Under the pieces are notes generated by a model that saw only the letters and a program-made list of their open reading frames with translations, was not told where the DNA came from and searched no databases. Below are positions 23,255 to 31,630 of a stretch of 46,072 nt of DNA, one piece after another (the first letter of the stretch is position 1; every line of letters begins with the position of its first letter). The stretch lies in the NCBI GenBank assembly GCA_027490755.1, contig JAIXXL010000033.1, forward strand, positions 1 through 46,072, written 5' to 3'. The DNA is from Betaproteobacteria bacterium (GTDB lineage: Bacteria; Pseudomonadota; Gammaproteobacteria; Burkholderiales; UBA3065). Position numbers and translations under genes: made by a program.

Positions 23255-23506
23255 CTACTCGCTCGCTGGATCGAGTTCGACAAAGACGAACGGGCAGCAC
23301 CCCTCGAACTCCGGCGTCACCGGACAGTCGAGTTCCGGGGCCGGACCGACGGCCCCTTCCCAACAAAAGCCCAGACCGATGCAGCGGCCATGCACCTCCC
23401 ACCTGCGACCCGTGGCCGTGTTCCGGTAGCGGATCCACGGCTGACCATTGACCTCGCCCCGGGACTCGATGACGACGTCCGGGTCGCAGGTCGCCTCGAA
23501 CGTCAT
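23255..23506 (-). CDS. Small cysteine-rich protein of the head module
   Basis: An 83-residue protein with six Cys (CDPD; GRCIGLGFCWEG; LDCPV; EGCCPF), suggesting metal binding or disulphides. It contains RYRNTATGRRWEVHGRCIGL. No family was recognised. Its stop is directly followed by the start of the 990-residue protein, so the two may work together, for example in capsid decoration. Confidence 0.6.
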   Translation of the reverse strand: MTFEATCDPDVVIESRGEVNGQPWIRYRNTATGRRWEVHGRCIGLGFCWEGAVGPAPELDCPVTPEFEGCCPFVFVELDPASE

Positions 23507-23510
23507 GGCG

Positions 23511-23933
23511 TCAGGTGATGCGGATGAGACCGGCGGCGGCCGTCGCGGCCGGGAACGTGACCGTGAAAGTCCCGTTCGTGGCCGTGATGTCGGCGCCGAA
23601 ATCGAGCACGGCGACGGCCCGGTTCGCCTGCGATGAGTTGTAGATCAGCGCACCCCGGGCGGTGAACGTCGATGATGGCCAGCTAGGGTCGGTCGTCCAG
23701 TCGAGGACCGCCGTAGTCGTGTCGAGCGTCACCGAAAACCCCGTCAGGTTCTGCCCGCCGGTCGTGTAGCCGCTGCCGTTGGCGACCTCGCCGGTGGCCG
23801 AATAGGTCGTCGTCGTCGGTCCGATCGTCGCGGCCGCCGGGTACAGCGCGATCTTGTAGACGTCGGATGCCTCGTGGATGCCTTGCAGGATCTCCTGCTT
23901 GAAGCTGTTGCAGATACCGGCAGTAATGGGCAT
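23511..23933 (-). CDS. Head-module structural protein, unknown
   Basis: A 140-residue beta-rich protein beginning MPITAGICNSFKQEILQGIH. The Thr/Ala/Gly-rich sequence (TIGPTTTTYSATGEVANGSG; VAVLDFGADITATNGTFTVT) is typical of virion surface or fibre proteins, and the IALYPA segment recalls phage head proteins encoded near major capsid genes. No enzyme motif is present. It is placed between the capsid gene and the Cys-rich protein. Confidence 0.65.
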   Translation of the reverse strand: MPITAGICNSFKQEILQGIHEASDVYKIALYPAAATIGPTTTTYSATGEVANGSGYTTGGQNLTGFSVTLDTTTAVLDWTTDPSWPSSTFTARGALIYNSSQANRAVAVLDFGADITATNGTFTVTFPAATAAAGLIRIT

Positions 23934-23938
23934 GGCGG

Positions 23939-24151
23939 TTACTCCTTGATGGCCGGGGCATGCACGACCGGCGCGGCGCCGGCCGACAGCGCATGGGCGA
24001 CGGCGTCCGGGTGGTCGTCGAGCTGGTGCAGGTAGGCGTCGATGATCGACGGCTCGACTTCGATCACCTGATCGACCCGGTAGGTAACGCCGTCGATCTG
24101 CAGATCGAGCAGCACGCGCGCCGGCACGGCCGTGGTTTTGGTCTTTGCCAT
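23939..24151 (-). CDS. Small head-module protein, unknown
   Basis: A 70-residue acidic protein (MAKTKTTAVPARVLLDLQID; VTYRVDQVIEVEPSIIDAYL). Small proteins of this kind directly downstream of HK97 capsid genes are often head or decoration-related, but none was recognised. GGAG precedes the ATG. It is co-directional with and 66 bases from the capsid gene. Confidence 0.6.
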   Translation of the reverse strand: MAKTKTTAVPARVLLDLQIDGVTYRVDQVIEVEPSIIDAYLHQLDDHPDAVAHALSAGAAPVVHAPAIKE

Positions 24152-24216
24152 GGGAAGGTCTCCGTGGAGGGGTCAGGGAAGACAGGGCCGGGCAAGGCAG
24201 GCCCCGCAGGTCGGGG

Positions 24217-25461
24217 TCAGGTCGCCGAGTGCTGGTAGAACTTCACTGCATTCGCGTCGAGCAGGTTCGCGCCAGCGCGTGCCCACGCGAGAAAGCCGTA
24301 CTGGCCCTTGATGATGTAAGCCGAATCCTCGAAGCGGAACATCGTGATGTCCATCACGTCGCGAATCAGGTACTTGGAGAAGTCGCCGTAGAGGATCGAG
24401 CGGGCATTGGCGGCCGGTTGCGCCATGTCGTTGTTGATGACGACGTTCTGGCCCAGCAGCTGGCCGGCCACGCCCTGCGTTGCGCCGGCATCCCACGAAT
24501 CGACCCAGATCGGGCGGCCCTGCGTGTCTTTGAGCTTGCGGACGACCTTGCGGGTCTGCTGGTGCATCATGAACACGCAGTTGCCCGACTGCTGGTATGC
24601 AAAATCGATCGACTCCTGCAGGTCGACCAGGTCATCAAAGAGGACCGTCGTCGTCTGTCCGGTCGTGCCGACCTTGCCGGACGACGCTGCCGTGACGACG
24701 CCGCGCGGCTGGCCGGTGCCCGAACCGGTGGTGAAGCCGATGTTCATCGTGCGCGCGATGCGGGTCATCAGCACGTCGTTGATCATCGCCACCATGTCGA
24801 TCTGAGAGTCCTGCAAGAGCTCGAACGGAATGCCGACCGACTTCGACGAGGCCTTGAAGACGTTCAGGGCGACGGTGCCGAACGACGGGTCCAGCGCGGT
24901 GGCCGAGCCGTTCTCGGGAATCCACTCACCGACCTCCGACGTGGCGTCCTGCGTTGGGAACGACATCGGGTTGCCCTGCGAGGTCGTCAACTGGCGGGCC
25001 ACGGTGCGCATGCCGCCGAAGGCCTTCAATGCCTTGATCAGCTCGGTGGCCACCTCGGTCTGGACGGTAAAGCCGCCCTCGGAGCCGGTCGTCGTCGACA
25101 TCGCCGCGCGGATCTTGCCGAGCTCGTCAGCGGTCATCGCGCGCATTCCTTCGCGCATGTACTTGTTGAACAGCGCGCAGTTGCCATTCGGGTCGTCGGG
25201 CTGGCGTTCCGGTCGCCAGCGCTTGATGTCGGCGGCGCTCGGATCGAACCGGCCGTCGGAAAAGCGGTCGGCGGCAGCGCTGTCGTGCAGCTTCTCGAGG
25301 GTCTTGATCTCGTTGTCGAGCGCCTCGACGTGGTCGCCCAGCGCGAAGAATCTCTCGCTCTCGGCGCTCTCCCAGACGCGGTCGCCCTTGGCGTCGTACA
25401 TGTCGGCGGCTTGCTTGGCGAGGGCGTTGCGCTGCTCCCGCAGTGCTTGGATGCTGATCAT
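24217..25461 (-). CDS. Major capsid protein, HK97 fold
   Basis: A 414-residue protein. Residues 1-105 are a coiled-coil delta domain that serves as internal scaffold (IQALREQRNALAKQAADMYD; HVEALDNEIKTLEKLHDS), likely removed by the ClpP-type protease encoded upstream. From about 120 on the HK97 capsid pattern is clear: STTTGSEGGFTVQTEVATEL, EWIPENGSATALDPSFGTVA, SVGIPFELLQDSQIDM, GSGTGQPRGVV and QYGFLAWARAGANLLD near the end. It forms the icosahedral shell. A terminator lies directly upstream, so transcription may be set separately from the packaging genes. Confidence 0.95.
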   Translation of the reverse strand: MISIQALREQRNALAKQAADMYDAKGDRVWESAESERFFALGDHVEALDNEIKTLEKLHDSAAADRFSDGRFDPSAADIKRWRPERQPDDPNGNCALFNKYMREGMRAMTADELGKIRAAMSTTTGSEGGFTVQTEVATELIKALKAFGGMRTVARQLTTSQGNPMSFPTQDATSEVGEWIPENGSATALDPSFGTVALNVFKASSKSVGIPFELLQDSQIDMVAMINDVLMTRIARTMNIGFTTGSGTGQPRGVVTAASSGKVGTTGQTTTVLFDDLVDLQESIDFAYQQSGNCVFMMHQQTRKVVRKLKDTQGRPIWVDSWDAGATQGVAGQLLGQNVVINNDMAQPAANARSILYGDFSKYLIRDVMDITMFRFEDSAYIIKGQYGFLAWARAGANLLDANAVKFYQHSAT

Positions 25462-25487
25462 GGTGCTGTCCTTTCAAAACGGTGGTC

Positions 25488-25515
25488 AAAAAAAAACCCG
25501 CCGAGAAGGCGGGTT
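25488..25515 (-). terminator. Terminator between head protease and capsid genes
   Basis: On the minus strand AACCCGCC-TTCTC-GGCGGGTT is followed by a long T run (nine A on the plus strand, 25488-25496, two of them in the stem). It lies 20 bases after the protease stop and 27 bases before the capsid start. Confidence 0.8.
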
Positions 25516-25535
25516 GGGATCGGAACGCGAGAGCG

Positions 25536-26267
25536 TCAGCCGAATCGGTACAGGCGCAGCCGCTGGGCGGCGCGCGCAATCGCTTGTTTGTCGGGGACCG
25601 GCTCGGCCGGCGGTTCGGGGTCGGGTACGGCAGGAGGGGCGACCAATGCGGCCGGGGCGCGCGCGTAGGCGGCGAGGTTCCATTTGGCCGCCGCAGCCGG
25701 CGCATCGACGACGGCATCGACGAACTTCATCTGCAGGGCTTCGTCGGCCGACAGCCATGTCTCGGCGTTCATCATCGCGACGATCTCATCGTTGGGCAGG
25801 CCCGTCTTCCTCGCGTAGTCGGCGACCAAGGTGGCGTCGATCTTGTCGAGCAGGTCGGCCGTCTCGATCAGGTCATCCTTGTCGCCGATGGCCATCGTCC
25901 ATGCGTTGTGGATCATGAAGAACGCGCCGGCCGCCATGCGGACATCTGCCGCGGCCAGCGCGACATAGGTCGCCGCCGATGCGGCCAGCCCGTCGATCCA
26001 GGCGGTGACCTGTCCGTGCTCGCGCACGGCCGTGGCCATCGCGCGGCCGTCGAAGACGTCGCCGCCGGGCGAATTGATCCGCAGCGCGACCGGCTGGCCC
26101 TTGAGGTCGGCCATCGCCTTGCCGAACTCCGCAGCCGATACGCCGAAGGTCGCGTCGATGACGTCGTACAGGTAGACGGTCGCGCCGGCGTCACTGGCGC
26201 TTATTGCCAGCGCCTGCGGCCCGCGCCCGGCGTTGTCAGCCACCAGCTGCATCAGTCGGTTCTTCAT
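25536..26267 (-). CDS. Prohead maturation protease, ClpP/S14 type
   Basis: A 243-residue serine protease. The catalytic Ser97 (GLAASAAT) and His120 (FMIHNAW), with an Asp around 141-144, are in ClpP order; INSPGGDVFDG near residue 65 is the oxyanion-loop motif. It cleaves the capsid delta domain during prohead maturation. A Pro/Ala-rich C-terminal tail (about 205-235) is probably removed or flexible. It overlaps the portal gene by 32 bases. Confidence 0.92.
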   Translation of the reverse strand: MKNRLMQLVADNAGRGPQALAISASDAGATVYLYDVIDATFGVSAAEFGKAMADLKGQPVALRINSPGGDVFDGRAMATAVREHGQVTAWIDGLAASAATYVALAAADVRMAAGAFFMIHNAWTMAIGDKDDLIETADLLDKIDATLVADYARKTGLPNDEIVAMMNAETWLSADEALQMKFVDAVVDAPAAAAKWNLAAYARAPAALVAPPAVPDPEPPAEPVPDKQAIARAAQRLRLYRFG

Positions 26268-27498
26268 TCGGATCTCCTTGGGTGCCGTCGGCCCCGCGCA
26301 CGGCCGGGTCGTACAGGCGCTCGCCGCCGGCCACCGGCGGCAGGTTCTTGATGCGCCGAGCTTCGTTGACCGTCATCCAGCCAATGCCCTGAGAGCCGCC
26401 GACGGCCTGCCGCAGGTAGTCGGCCTCGGCCTTCGAGTCGCCGCGCAACAGACCGTCGAGGTTGAACTCGCAGAACATCTGCGGCCCACGGAACAGCTTG
26501 CGGTTGATTTCCTGTTCGATGCGGGTCAGGTACGGCGCCAGCGTGTACTTGACGAACCCGAGCGACATCTGCTCGATGCCGGTGCCCCACGAGCTGGTCT
26601 TCTCGGTCTCGCCGATCATGAACGGCGGAATGCCGAACGCGCGGGCAATATCGATGACCTGGAACTTGCGGGCTTCCAGCAGCTGGCTGTCTTCCGGGCT
26701 GATCGTAATCTCGCGCAGCTTGACCCCCTGCGTGGTCACGAACGGCCGGAATGCATTCTTCGTGCCGGCCACCGCTTGGGCAAACGACTCCTTCAGCAGC
26801 TGCTGCTGATTGAGGTCCATCTTCCCTTCGGTCTCGAAGACGAAACCCGGCAGGCCGCCGTTGGAATAGAAGCGCGCGGAAAACTCGTCGGCGGCCAGCG
26901 CCACGCCGACGGCCTGGTGGGCCGCGTAGGAGATCACCGACATCGAGCGCAGTCCGTCGAAACCGAAGCCGCAGAAGTGCAGCATGTCGTCCTGGTCGCG
27001 GCCGTACGGCGCGCTGCCCTCGGGCTGGACGAAATAGCGCAGGCGACCGGCGGCCGACTCGACGCGCACGAGGGCCGGCGCCAGCGGCAGCAGGCTCCTG
27101 ACGTTGCCGGCCCGGTCGCGGACGACCTCGACGAACGCGTCGCCGCGCAAGGTCTGGCACTTGATCACCCACTCCCACATCGATGCGGCCGACCAGATGG
27201 CCGTCGGCTCGACGTTCAACAGCCACGACAACGGGGTCTCGGCGCGCTGGCGGCCGCTGGGCGTGCGCTCGTAGACCGGCAGCGGCAGCGAGGCAATCGC
27301 CCCGGCGATCAGCCGCACGCAGGCATAGACGGCCGACACCCGCATGGCCGAAGCCTCGGTCACGGCCACGCCGGAGGCCGATGTCGGCACGCTGAAGATC
27401 TCCAGCAGGCGCGGGTCCGACGACGACACGACGGCGTTCTGCACGGCCGGCGCCGGGTCGGGATCTCGCTTGAAGAATCGGGTCAGCAGGTTTGCCAT
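26236..27498 (-). CDS. Portal protein, HK97 type
   Basis: A 420-residue portal (MANLLTRFFKRDPDPAPAVQ). Markers are AMRVSAVYACVRLIAGAIAS, the LPLPVYER strand, FSARFYSNGGLPGF, and DIARAFGIPPFMIG with the EQ(M)SLGFVKYTLAPYLTRIE helix. It forms the dodecameric DNA entry ring and the docking site of terminase and neck proteins. Its start touches the stop of the large terminase at 27498, and it overlaps the protease. Confidence 0.94.
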   Translation of the reverse strand: MANLLTRFFKRDPDPAPAVQNAVVSSSDPRLLEIFSVPTSASGVAVTEASAMRVSAVYACVRLIAGAIASLPLPVYERTPSGRQRAETPLSWLLNVEPTAIWSAASMWEWVIKCQTLRGDAFVEVVRDRAGNVRSLLPLAPALVRVESAAGRLRYFVQPEGSAPYGRDQDDMLHFCGFGFDGLRSMSVISYAAHQAVGVALAADEFSARFYSNGGLPGFVFETEGKMDLNQQQLLKESFAQAVAGTKNAFRPFVTTQGVKLREITISPEDSQLLEARKFQVIDIARAFGIPPFMIGETEKTSSWGTGIEQMSLGFVKYTLAPYLTRIEQEINRKLFRGPQMFCEFNLDGLLRGDSKAEADYLRQAVGGSQGIGWMTVNEARRIKNLPPVAGGERLYDPAVRGADGTQGDPNEEPTDAAGG

Positions 27499-29222
27499 CA
27501 GAGCACCATGAATCCTTGGTCAATCACATCCGATTCGTCGGCCATCGCCCGGCCCAGCGCCATGACGAGGGCCACCGTGCCGTCGATCTTCGCCTCATGC
27601 CGCTCCTTGATCGGGCGGATGTTGTCGTTGTCGTCGCGCTTGGCCATCACGTTGGCCACCATCCATGTCAGCGCCGGGTTGCCGTCGTGATGGAACCGGC
27701 CGGTCAGTACCAGCGACTCGAGGAACTTCATCGGCTCCGACAGGGTCCTTGCCCCCTGCCGCATCTCGACCATCCGCAGGCCTTCGTCGGCCAGCATCGT
27801 CGCCAGGTGCGTCGCGTTCCACGGATCGAAGCCGACCTCCTGTACATCGAACCGGTTCGCGGCGTCGCGCAAGGCGTCGGCGATTACCCGGTAATCGGTC
27901 ACCTGTCCGTCGGTCACGGCCAGATGGCCGCTCCGTGCCCATCCCTGGTACTGGCTGTTGCGGCCGTCATCGACGGCGGCCTCCGGCAGAAAGTAGGTGC
28001 CGAACGCAAAGTAATGCGGCAGACCTTCGACGTCACGGCGAAAGACGACGACCTTCGCGGCGATGTCCGACCGGGTCGCCAGATCGAGCCCGATCCAGCA
28101 GGTCTCCCCGGCGAAGTCGTCGATCGACAGCGTAAAGTCGGCGCAGCGGTCCCACGCGCGCATGTCCATCCACGCCACGGCCGCATTGACCCAGACGTTC
28201 AGGTGCTTGGTCAGGAAGTTGTTGGCCGCGCTCGGCATGTCGATCGCTTTCGCCTGCAGCGGCAGGATGACGTCGGGCATGACCGACACGCGCCAGTTCG
28301 GGTTGGCTTTAATCAGCGCGGCCTCGGTCGTCCAATCGTCTGCGTCGTCGACCGTGTAGATGATTCCGAACTGCGTCTCGTCGGTCGCTGCGCCGCCTTC
28401 GACCTTGTAGCCCATGCCGTCGTGGTCCATCAGCGTGCGGTTCAGGATACGGGTGACGAACCCGCGCACCTCGTAGCAGATGCCGGCGCGGTCGGTGCCG
28501 GCGGTCGTGATCACCCACAGCAGCGACTGCTGGCGCTTGCCGATCGACGTCTCGACGACGTCGTAGACCGACCGGGTCTTGTGCGCGTGCAGTTCGTCGA
28601 TGATCCCCAGATGCGTATTGAGGCCGTCCAACGTCGAGCCCTCGGCGTGCAGCGCCTCGAGCTTCGAGGCCGTCTTCAGCACATGGATCGAATGGGCAGT
28701 GACGTTGACGTTAAACCGCGCGCGCAGCCCGGCATTGGCGCGCGCCATCGCCTGGGCGTCGCCGAAGACAATCTTCGCCTGCTGCCGGGTCGTGGCCAGC
28801 GAATAGCATTCGGCGCCGCCCTCGCCGTCGGCGCAGAGCATGTACAGGCCGACGGCCGATGAAATCGCGCTCTTGCCGTTGCCGCGCGGGACCTCGATGT
28901 ACGCGCGCCGAAAGCGCCTCAAGCCCTCGGGCGTGACCCAGCCGAAGACGGTCGTCAGGATGAAGACCTGCCAGCTGCCGAGCCGGATTTTCTGGCCGGC
29001 CAGTTCGCCCTTGATGTGGGTGAGGTTTTCGACGAAGCGGCAGACGCGGTTGGCGCGCTCGGTATCGAACCGGTAGGGGCCGGCCCTGCCCCACCGCCTG
29101 AGGTCGTCGAGTTGCCGCCGGGCCGCTGCCTTGACCCACTTGCAGGCCGGGACCTTGCCCTTGACGACGTCGTTCGCGTACTGCTTGGCGGCCTTCGCGT
29201 AGTCCGTCAAAACCCGGCCCAT
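27498..29222 (-). CDS. terL: Terminase large subunit
   Basis: A 574-residue DNA-packaging motor. ATPase: Walker A VPRGNGKS at residues 111-118 and Walker B LGIIDE at 205-210, with LLWVITTAG as the coupling motif. The nuclease domain begins near residue 370 (CWIGLDLATRSD, with a second acid in EVGFDPWNA). It pumps DNA into the prohead and cuts concatemers. It overlaps the small subunit by 16 bases. Family: P27/HK97-like terminase. Confidence 0.95.
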   Translation of the reverse strand: MGRVLTDYAKAAKQYANDVVKGKVPACKWVKAAARRQLDDLRRWGRAGPYRFDTERANRVCRFVENLTHIKGELAGQKIRLGSWQVFILTTVFGWVTPEGLRRFRRAYIEVPRGNGKSAISSAVGLYMLCADGEGGAECYSLATTRQQAKIVFGDAQAMARANAGLRARFNVNVTAHSIHVLKTASKLEALHAEGSTLDGLNTHLGIIDELHAHKTRSVYDVVETSIGKRQQSLLWVITTAGTDRAGICYEVRGFVTRILNRTLMDHDGMGYKVEGGAATDETQFGIIYTVDDADDWTTEAALIKANPNWRVSVMPDVILPLQAKAIDMPSAANNFLTKHLNVWVNAAVAWMDMRAWDRCADFTLSIDDFAGETCWIGLDLATRSDIAAKVVVFRRDVEGLPHYFAFGTYFLPEAAVDDGRNSQYQGWARSGHLAVTDGQVTDYRVIADALRDAANRFDVQEVGFDPWNATHLATMLADEGLRMVEMRQGARTLSEPMKFLESLVLTGRFHHDGNPALTWMVANVMAKRDDNDNIRPIKERHEAKIDGTVALVMALGRAMADESDVIDQGFMVL

Positions 29223-29656
29223 TCGTCGCTGCCGGTGACGCCGTCGTTGACCGACACGCGCGAGCGCGATGACGGCGTGAACCCCATCTCGGCGGCGGCC
29301 TTCATCATGATCGCCGCCTGCTTGTTGACGATCGGGAGGTAAGGGTTCTGCATCCAGTCGCCGGTCTTCGGCGTCTTCGTCAACAAGCCATACTGGCCGA
29401 CCTTCTCGACAGCCTCCTGGTGCAGCACCCTGGCCGTCACCCAGACCGTGTAGATCGACGCGTCGAGCCGCTTCAACAGCCCCGCCGGGGCGGCGGCCAG
29501 CCCGTCGGCCCAGGCCGCCTTCTGTTTCGCGTCCATCCAGCCGGGCGGGTCGATCAGGTCGCCTTCGGGACGCGGCTCGGCGGCGTTAAGCGGCCGCCTG
29601 CCGGGGTTGCCCGCCACCAGCTTCAATGCCGTCGGAGTGGGTTTCGGTCCTCGCAT
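29207..29656 (-). CDS. terS: Terminase small subunit, P27 family
   Basis: About 149 residues starting MRGPKPTPTALKLVAGNPGR, the signature of the P27 group; it recognises the packaging site. The ATG at 29656 fits the family N-terminus; an upstream in-frame TTG would add two residues. The middle includes VWVTARVLHQEAVEKVGQYG and a C-terminal helix ANKQAAIMMKAAAEMGFTPS-like. Its 5' part overlaps the end of the methyltransferase gene by 71 bases, an unusually long overlap for this operon. Confidence 0.9.
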   Translation of the reverse strand: MRGPKPTPTALKLVAGNPGRRPLNAAEPRPEGDLIDPPGWMDAKQKAAWADGLAAAPAGLLKRLDASIYTVWVTARVLHQEAVEKVGQYGLLTKTPKTGDWMQNPYLPIVNKQAAIMMKAAAEMGFTPSSRSRVSVNDGVTGSDEWAGF

Positions 29657-30752
29657 TGCCAAATCCGTTGATCACGCGCGGGTCGTACCCGATGCCGAAC
29701 ACCTGGCGGCAGACCTCGAGCGCGATGCGCTGCATCATGAAGGGCGGCACCGACATCCCGATCAAGTAGCCGGGTTCGATGCCGAGGTAGTCGTAGTCTT
29801 CCGGGAAGGTCTGCAAGCGCGCCGCCTCGCGTGCCGTGATGCGCCGCATCTGCGACCAGTGCCGGAACAGGTCCAAGGTGGTGGTGAGCGTGTTGGCCGC
29901 GCGGCTGCCGTCGAACTTGATATGGTTGAAATACGAATGCTTGCCCTTCAGGCGCTCGCTCTCGTGCGCGTAGCTTGTGCCGGGCCTCGTGCCGGGCCAG
30001 AACTCGAAGTCGATTTTCGTCGGCCCCCAGCGCTTCCATTCGGCGTTTGTCATGACCAGGTCGGCCGTGGCCCGCGAGCAGCTGATTTCCGGCTCGTCGA
30101 AATGCAGGCTGACCGTCCTGGCGATGTCGGACCGCACGGCGATGAAGACGGCGCGCTCGCGCCGCTGCGGCACGCCCATTGCCGCGGCGTTCAAGAGCCA
30201 CGCCTTCGGTTCGTAACCGGCCGCCCGGAACTGCGCGAAGATCTGCTTGACGAACCCCTTGGCCTTGCCCAGCAACAGCCCCTTGACGTTCTCGGCGATG
30301 ACGACCTTCGGCCTCAGTTTGGCGGCCACGTCGATGAAGTCGAAGAACAAATCGTCGAGCCGCTGGACCGCCTGCCCTTCGCGGAAGTGGTACTCGCCGC
30401 CCCACTTCTTGTGCCGGTCGCCGGCCATCGAGAACGTCGAGCACGGCGGTGAACCGTCCAAGATGTCGACATCGAAAAGCTCGCCGGGCAGCTGGCCGTC
30501 GGCGATGTTGACGAAGTCCTGCACGCCCATCTGGAAGGAGTGGCGAGGCGCGAAATTCTGACGGTAGACGGCCATCATCTCGGGGTCGATCTCGACGCCG
30601 CCGATGACCTCGCAGCCGGCCAACTTGTAGCCCATCGTCGAGCCGCCGCCGCAGTGGAACGTCGTGAAGACGGTGATGCCGTTGGGGGCGATCGACTTCA
30701 GGTCGGCCAAGTGCCACGGGCCGATCCGGCGCACGGGCGCGTCAGTCGTCAT
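29586..30752 (-). CDS. DNA cytosine-5 methyltransferase
   Basis: A 388-residue C5 methyltransferase with all main motifs: I TTFHCGGGSTMGYKLAG (about 30-46), IV SPPCSTFS with catalytic Cys104, VI ENV at 154-156, VIII QRRER at 196-200, and X as IGMSVPPF (331-338) instead of the usual GNAVPP. It transfers methyl groups from SAM to cytosine in DNA and probably protects phage DNA from host restriction; no partner endonuclease is adjacent. It lies between the ParB-like protein and terminase, so methylation may be tied to packaging time. Confidence 0.92.
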   Translation of the reverse strand: MTTDAPVRRIGPWHLADLKSIAPNGITVFTTFHCGGGSTMGYKLAGCEVIGGVEIDPEMMAVYRQNFAPRHSFQMGVQDFVNIADGQLPGELFDVDILDGSPPCSTFSMAGDRHKKWGGEYHFREGQAVQRLDDLFFDFIDVAAKLRPKVVIAENVKGLLLGKAKGFVKQIFAQFRAAGYEPKAWLLNAAAMGVPQRRERAVFIAVRSDIARTVSLHFDEPEISCSRATADLVMTNAEWKRWGPTKIDFEFWPGTRPGTSYAHESERLKGKHSYFNHIKFDGSRAANTLTTTLDLFRHWSQMRRITAREAARLQTFPEDYDYLGIEPGYLIGMSVPPFMMQRIALEVCRQVFGIGYDPRVINGFGNARTETHSDGIEAGGGQPRQAAA

Positions 30753-31242
30753 TGAACTCGAACCCGCACTTCGGGCAGGTATGGGCGAAGTTGTCATAGT
30801 CGGCCGGGTCCAGTTCGGTCGCCCCCCTGACCGGGCGCGGCGCGCGGCCGCCGAACAGCTCGGCCAATTCGTGCTCGGCAAAACCGGTCAGGCCCATGTC
30901 GAAGCCGGCGTCTTTGAGCCCGGCCAGTTCGATTGCCAAGAGGTCCTCGTCCCAACCCGCATTGCTGGCGATCTTGTTGTCGGCGATGAGGTAGGCGCGC
31001 TTGGCGTCGTCGGTCAGGCCGTCGACGGCCACGCACGGGACGGTCCGCATCTTCAGCAGCTCGGCGGCGGCCAGCCGACCATGCCCGGCCAGGACGGTGC
31101 CGGCTTCGTCGATGACGATTGGGACGGTAAAGCCGAACCGCTCGATCGACGCGGCGATCTGCGCGATCTGCGACGCGGCGTGCGTGCGGCTGTTCGACGG
31201 ATGCCGGGTCAGGCCGGCCAGCGGGCGATCGATGATGTTCAT
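30742..31242 (-). CDS. ParB/Srx-domain protein with C-terminal zinc motif
   Basis: A 166-residue ParB N-terminal-like protein: RHPSNSRTHAASQIAQIAAS, then VLAGHGRLAAAELLKM (the GHGR motif of ParB/sulfiredoxin folds) and YLIADNKIASNAGWDEDLLA. The C-terminus has a CPKC pair (HTCPKCGFEFNDD), perhaps half a zinc ribbon. In other phages this domain is fused to or next to DNA methyltransferases; here it overlaps the C5 methyltransferase start by 11 bases. It is first in the late operon. A role in guiding modification or packaging is inferred. A decayed copy is at 1117-1365. Confidence 0.85.
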   Translation of the reverse strand: MNIIDRPLAGLTRHPSNSRTHAASQIAQIAASIERFGFTVPIVIDEAGTVLAGHGRLAAAELLKMRTVPCVAVDGLTDDAKRAYLIADNKIASNAGWDEDLLAIELAGLKDAGFDMGLTGFAEHELAELFGGRAPRPVRGATELDPADYDNFAHTCPKCGFEFNDD

Positions 31243-31353
31243 GATGACAATTTTTGATGGGGACGCAGGATAAACCTTGCCAAAACCGGAACATAGATAA
31301 GGCGATGAAGAGTCAATCTTCGCGAGTCAACAGAAAAACTTATCTGTCGGTAC

Positions 31354-31370
31354 ATATACGAATCGGATAT
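31354..31370. promoter_or_regulatory. Conserved imperfect palindrome, copy B
   Basis: ATATACGA-A-TCGGATAT lies upstream of both the divergent late operon (minus) and the putative small RNA (plus). It sits where the -35 box of the TACTAT at 31377-31382 would be. An activator or repressor site is inferred. Confidence 0.4.
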
Positions 31371-31388
31371 TTCTTGTACTATGCAGTC

Positions 31389-31476
31389 ACTCTGTCACCC
31401 CCGACACGAGTCACCGGCGACGGCATAGTCGTCGTCTCCTCTGTAAGTTTGCGCGCCCTTGCGGCGCGCTTTTTTT
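31389..31476 (+). ncRNA. Putative small RNA, copy B
   Basis: A block of about 88 nt matching copy A. The first hairpin is now GGCGAC-GGCATA-GTCGTC: the loop changed but the pairing stayed. The terminator stem GCGCGCC/GGCGCGC (31451-31469) and seven T are conserved. It is transcribed, if at all, away from the late operon. The start is only estimated from a TACTAT without a -35 box. Confidence 0.42.
31451..31476 (+). terminator. Terminator of the conserved block, copy B
   Basis: GCGCGCC-CTTGC-GGCGCGC followed by seven T. Confidence 0.8.
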
Positions 31477-31630
31477 CATCGGCCGTCGGCAGTGGCGGTG
31501 TTGCGTGGCCACCACGATTGTGTCACCAGCATACCGTCGGGTTGCCGACCGGCGCCGGCCCTGCGAGCATCAGGAACCGTACCAGCCAACGTTTGTCCGA
31601 CACCGTTCACCAACACCGCGCCCGACTGAC

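Larger units (their letters stand above)
31065..31545. repeat. Copy B of the duplicated control region (partner 1188-1668)
   Basis: This is the prophage copy of the repeated region. It covers the 5' part of the ParB-like gene, the promoter region of the late operon, the conserved palindrome, and the conserved short block with terminator. Same orientation as copy A. Confidence 0.8.

Noticed and set aside
27492..28862. A 456-codon open frame on the plus strand opposite the large terminase, and similar long frames opposite the portal, capsid and tail genes
   Set aside because: They mirror GC-rich codon use of clear genes on the other strand, have composition unlike proteins (long Arg/Ala/Gly/Val stretches), and no ribosome sites.
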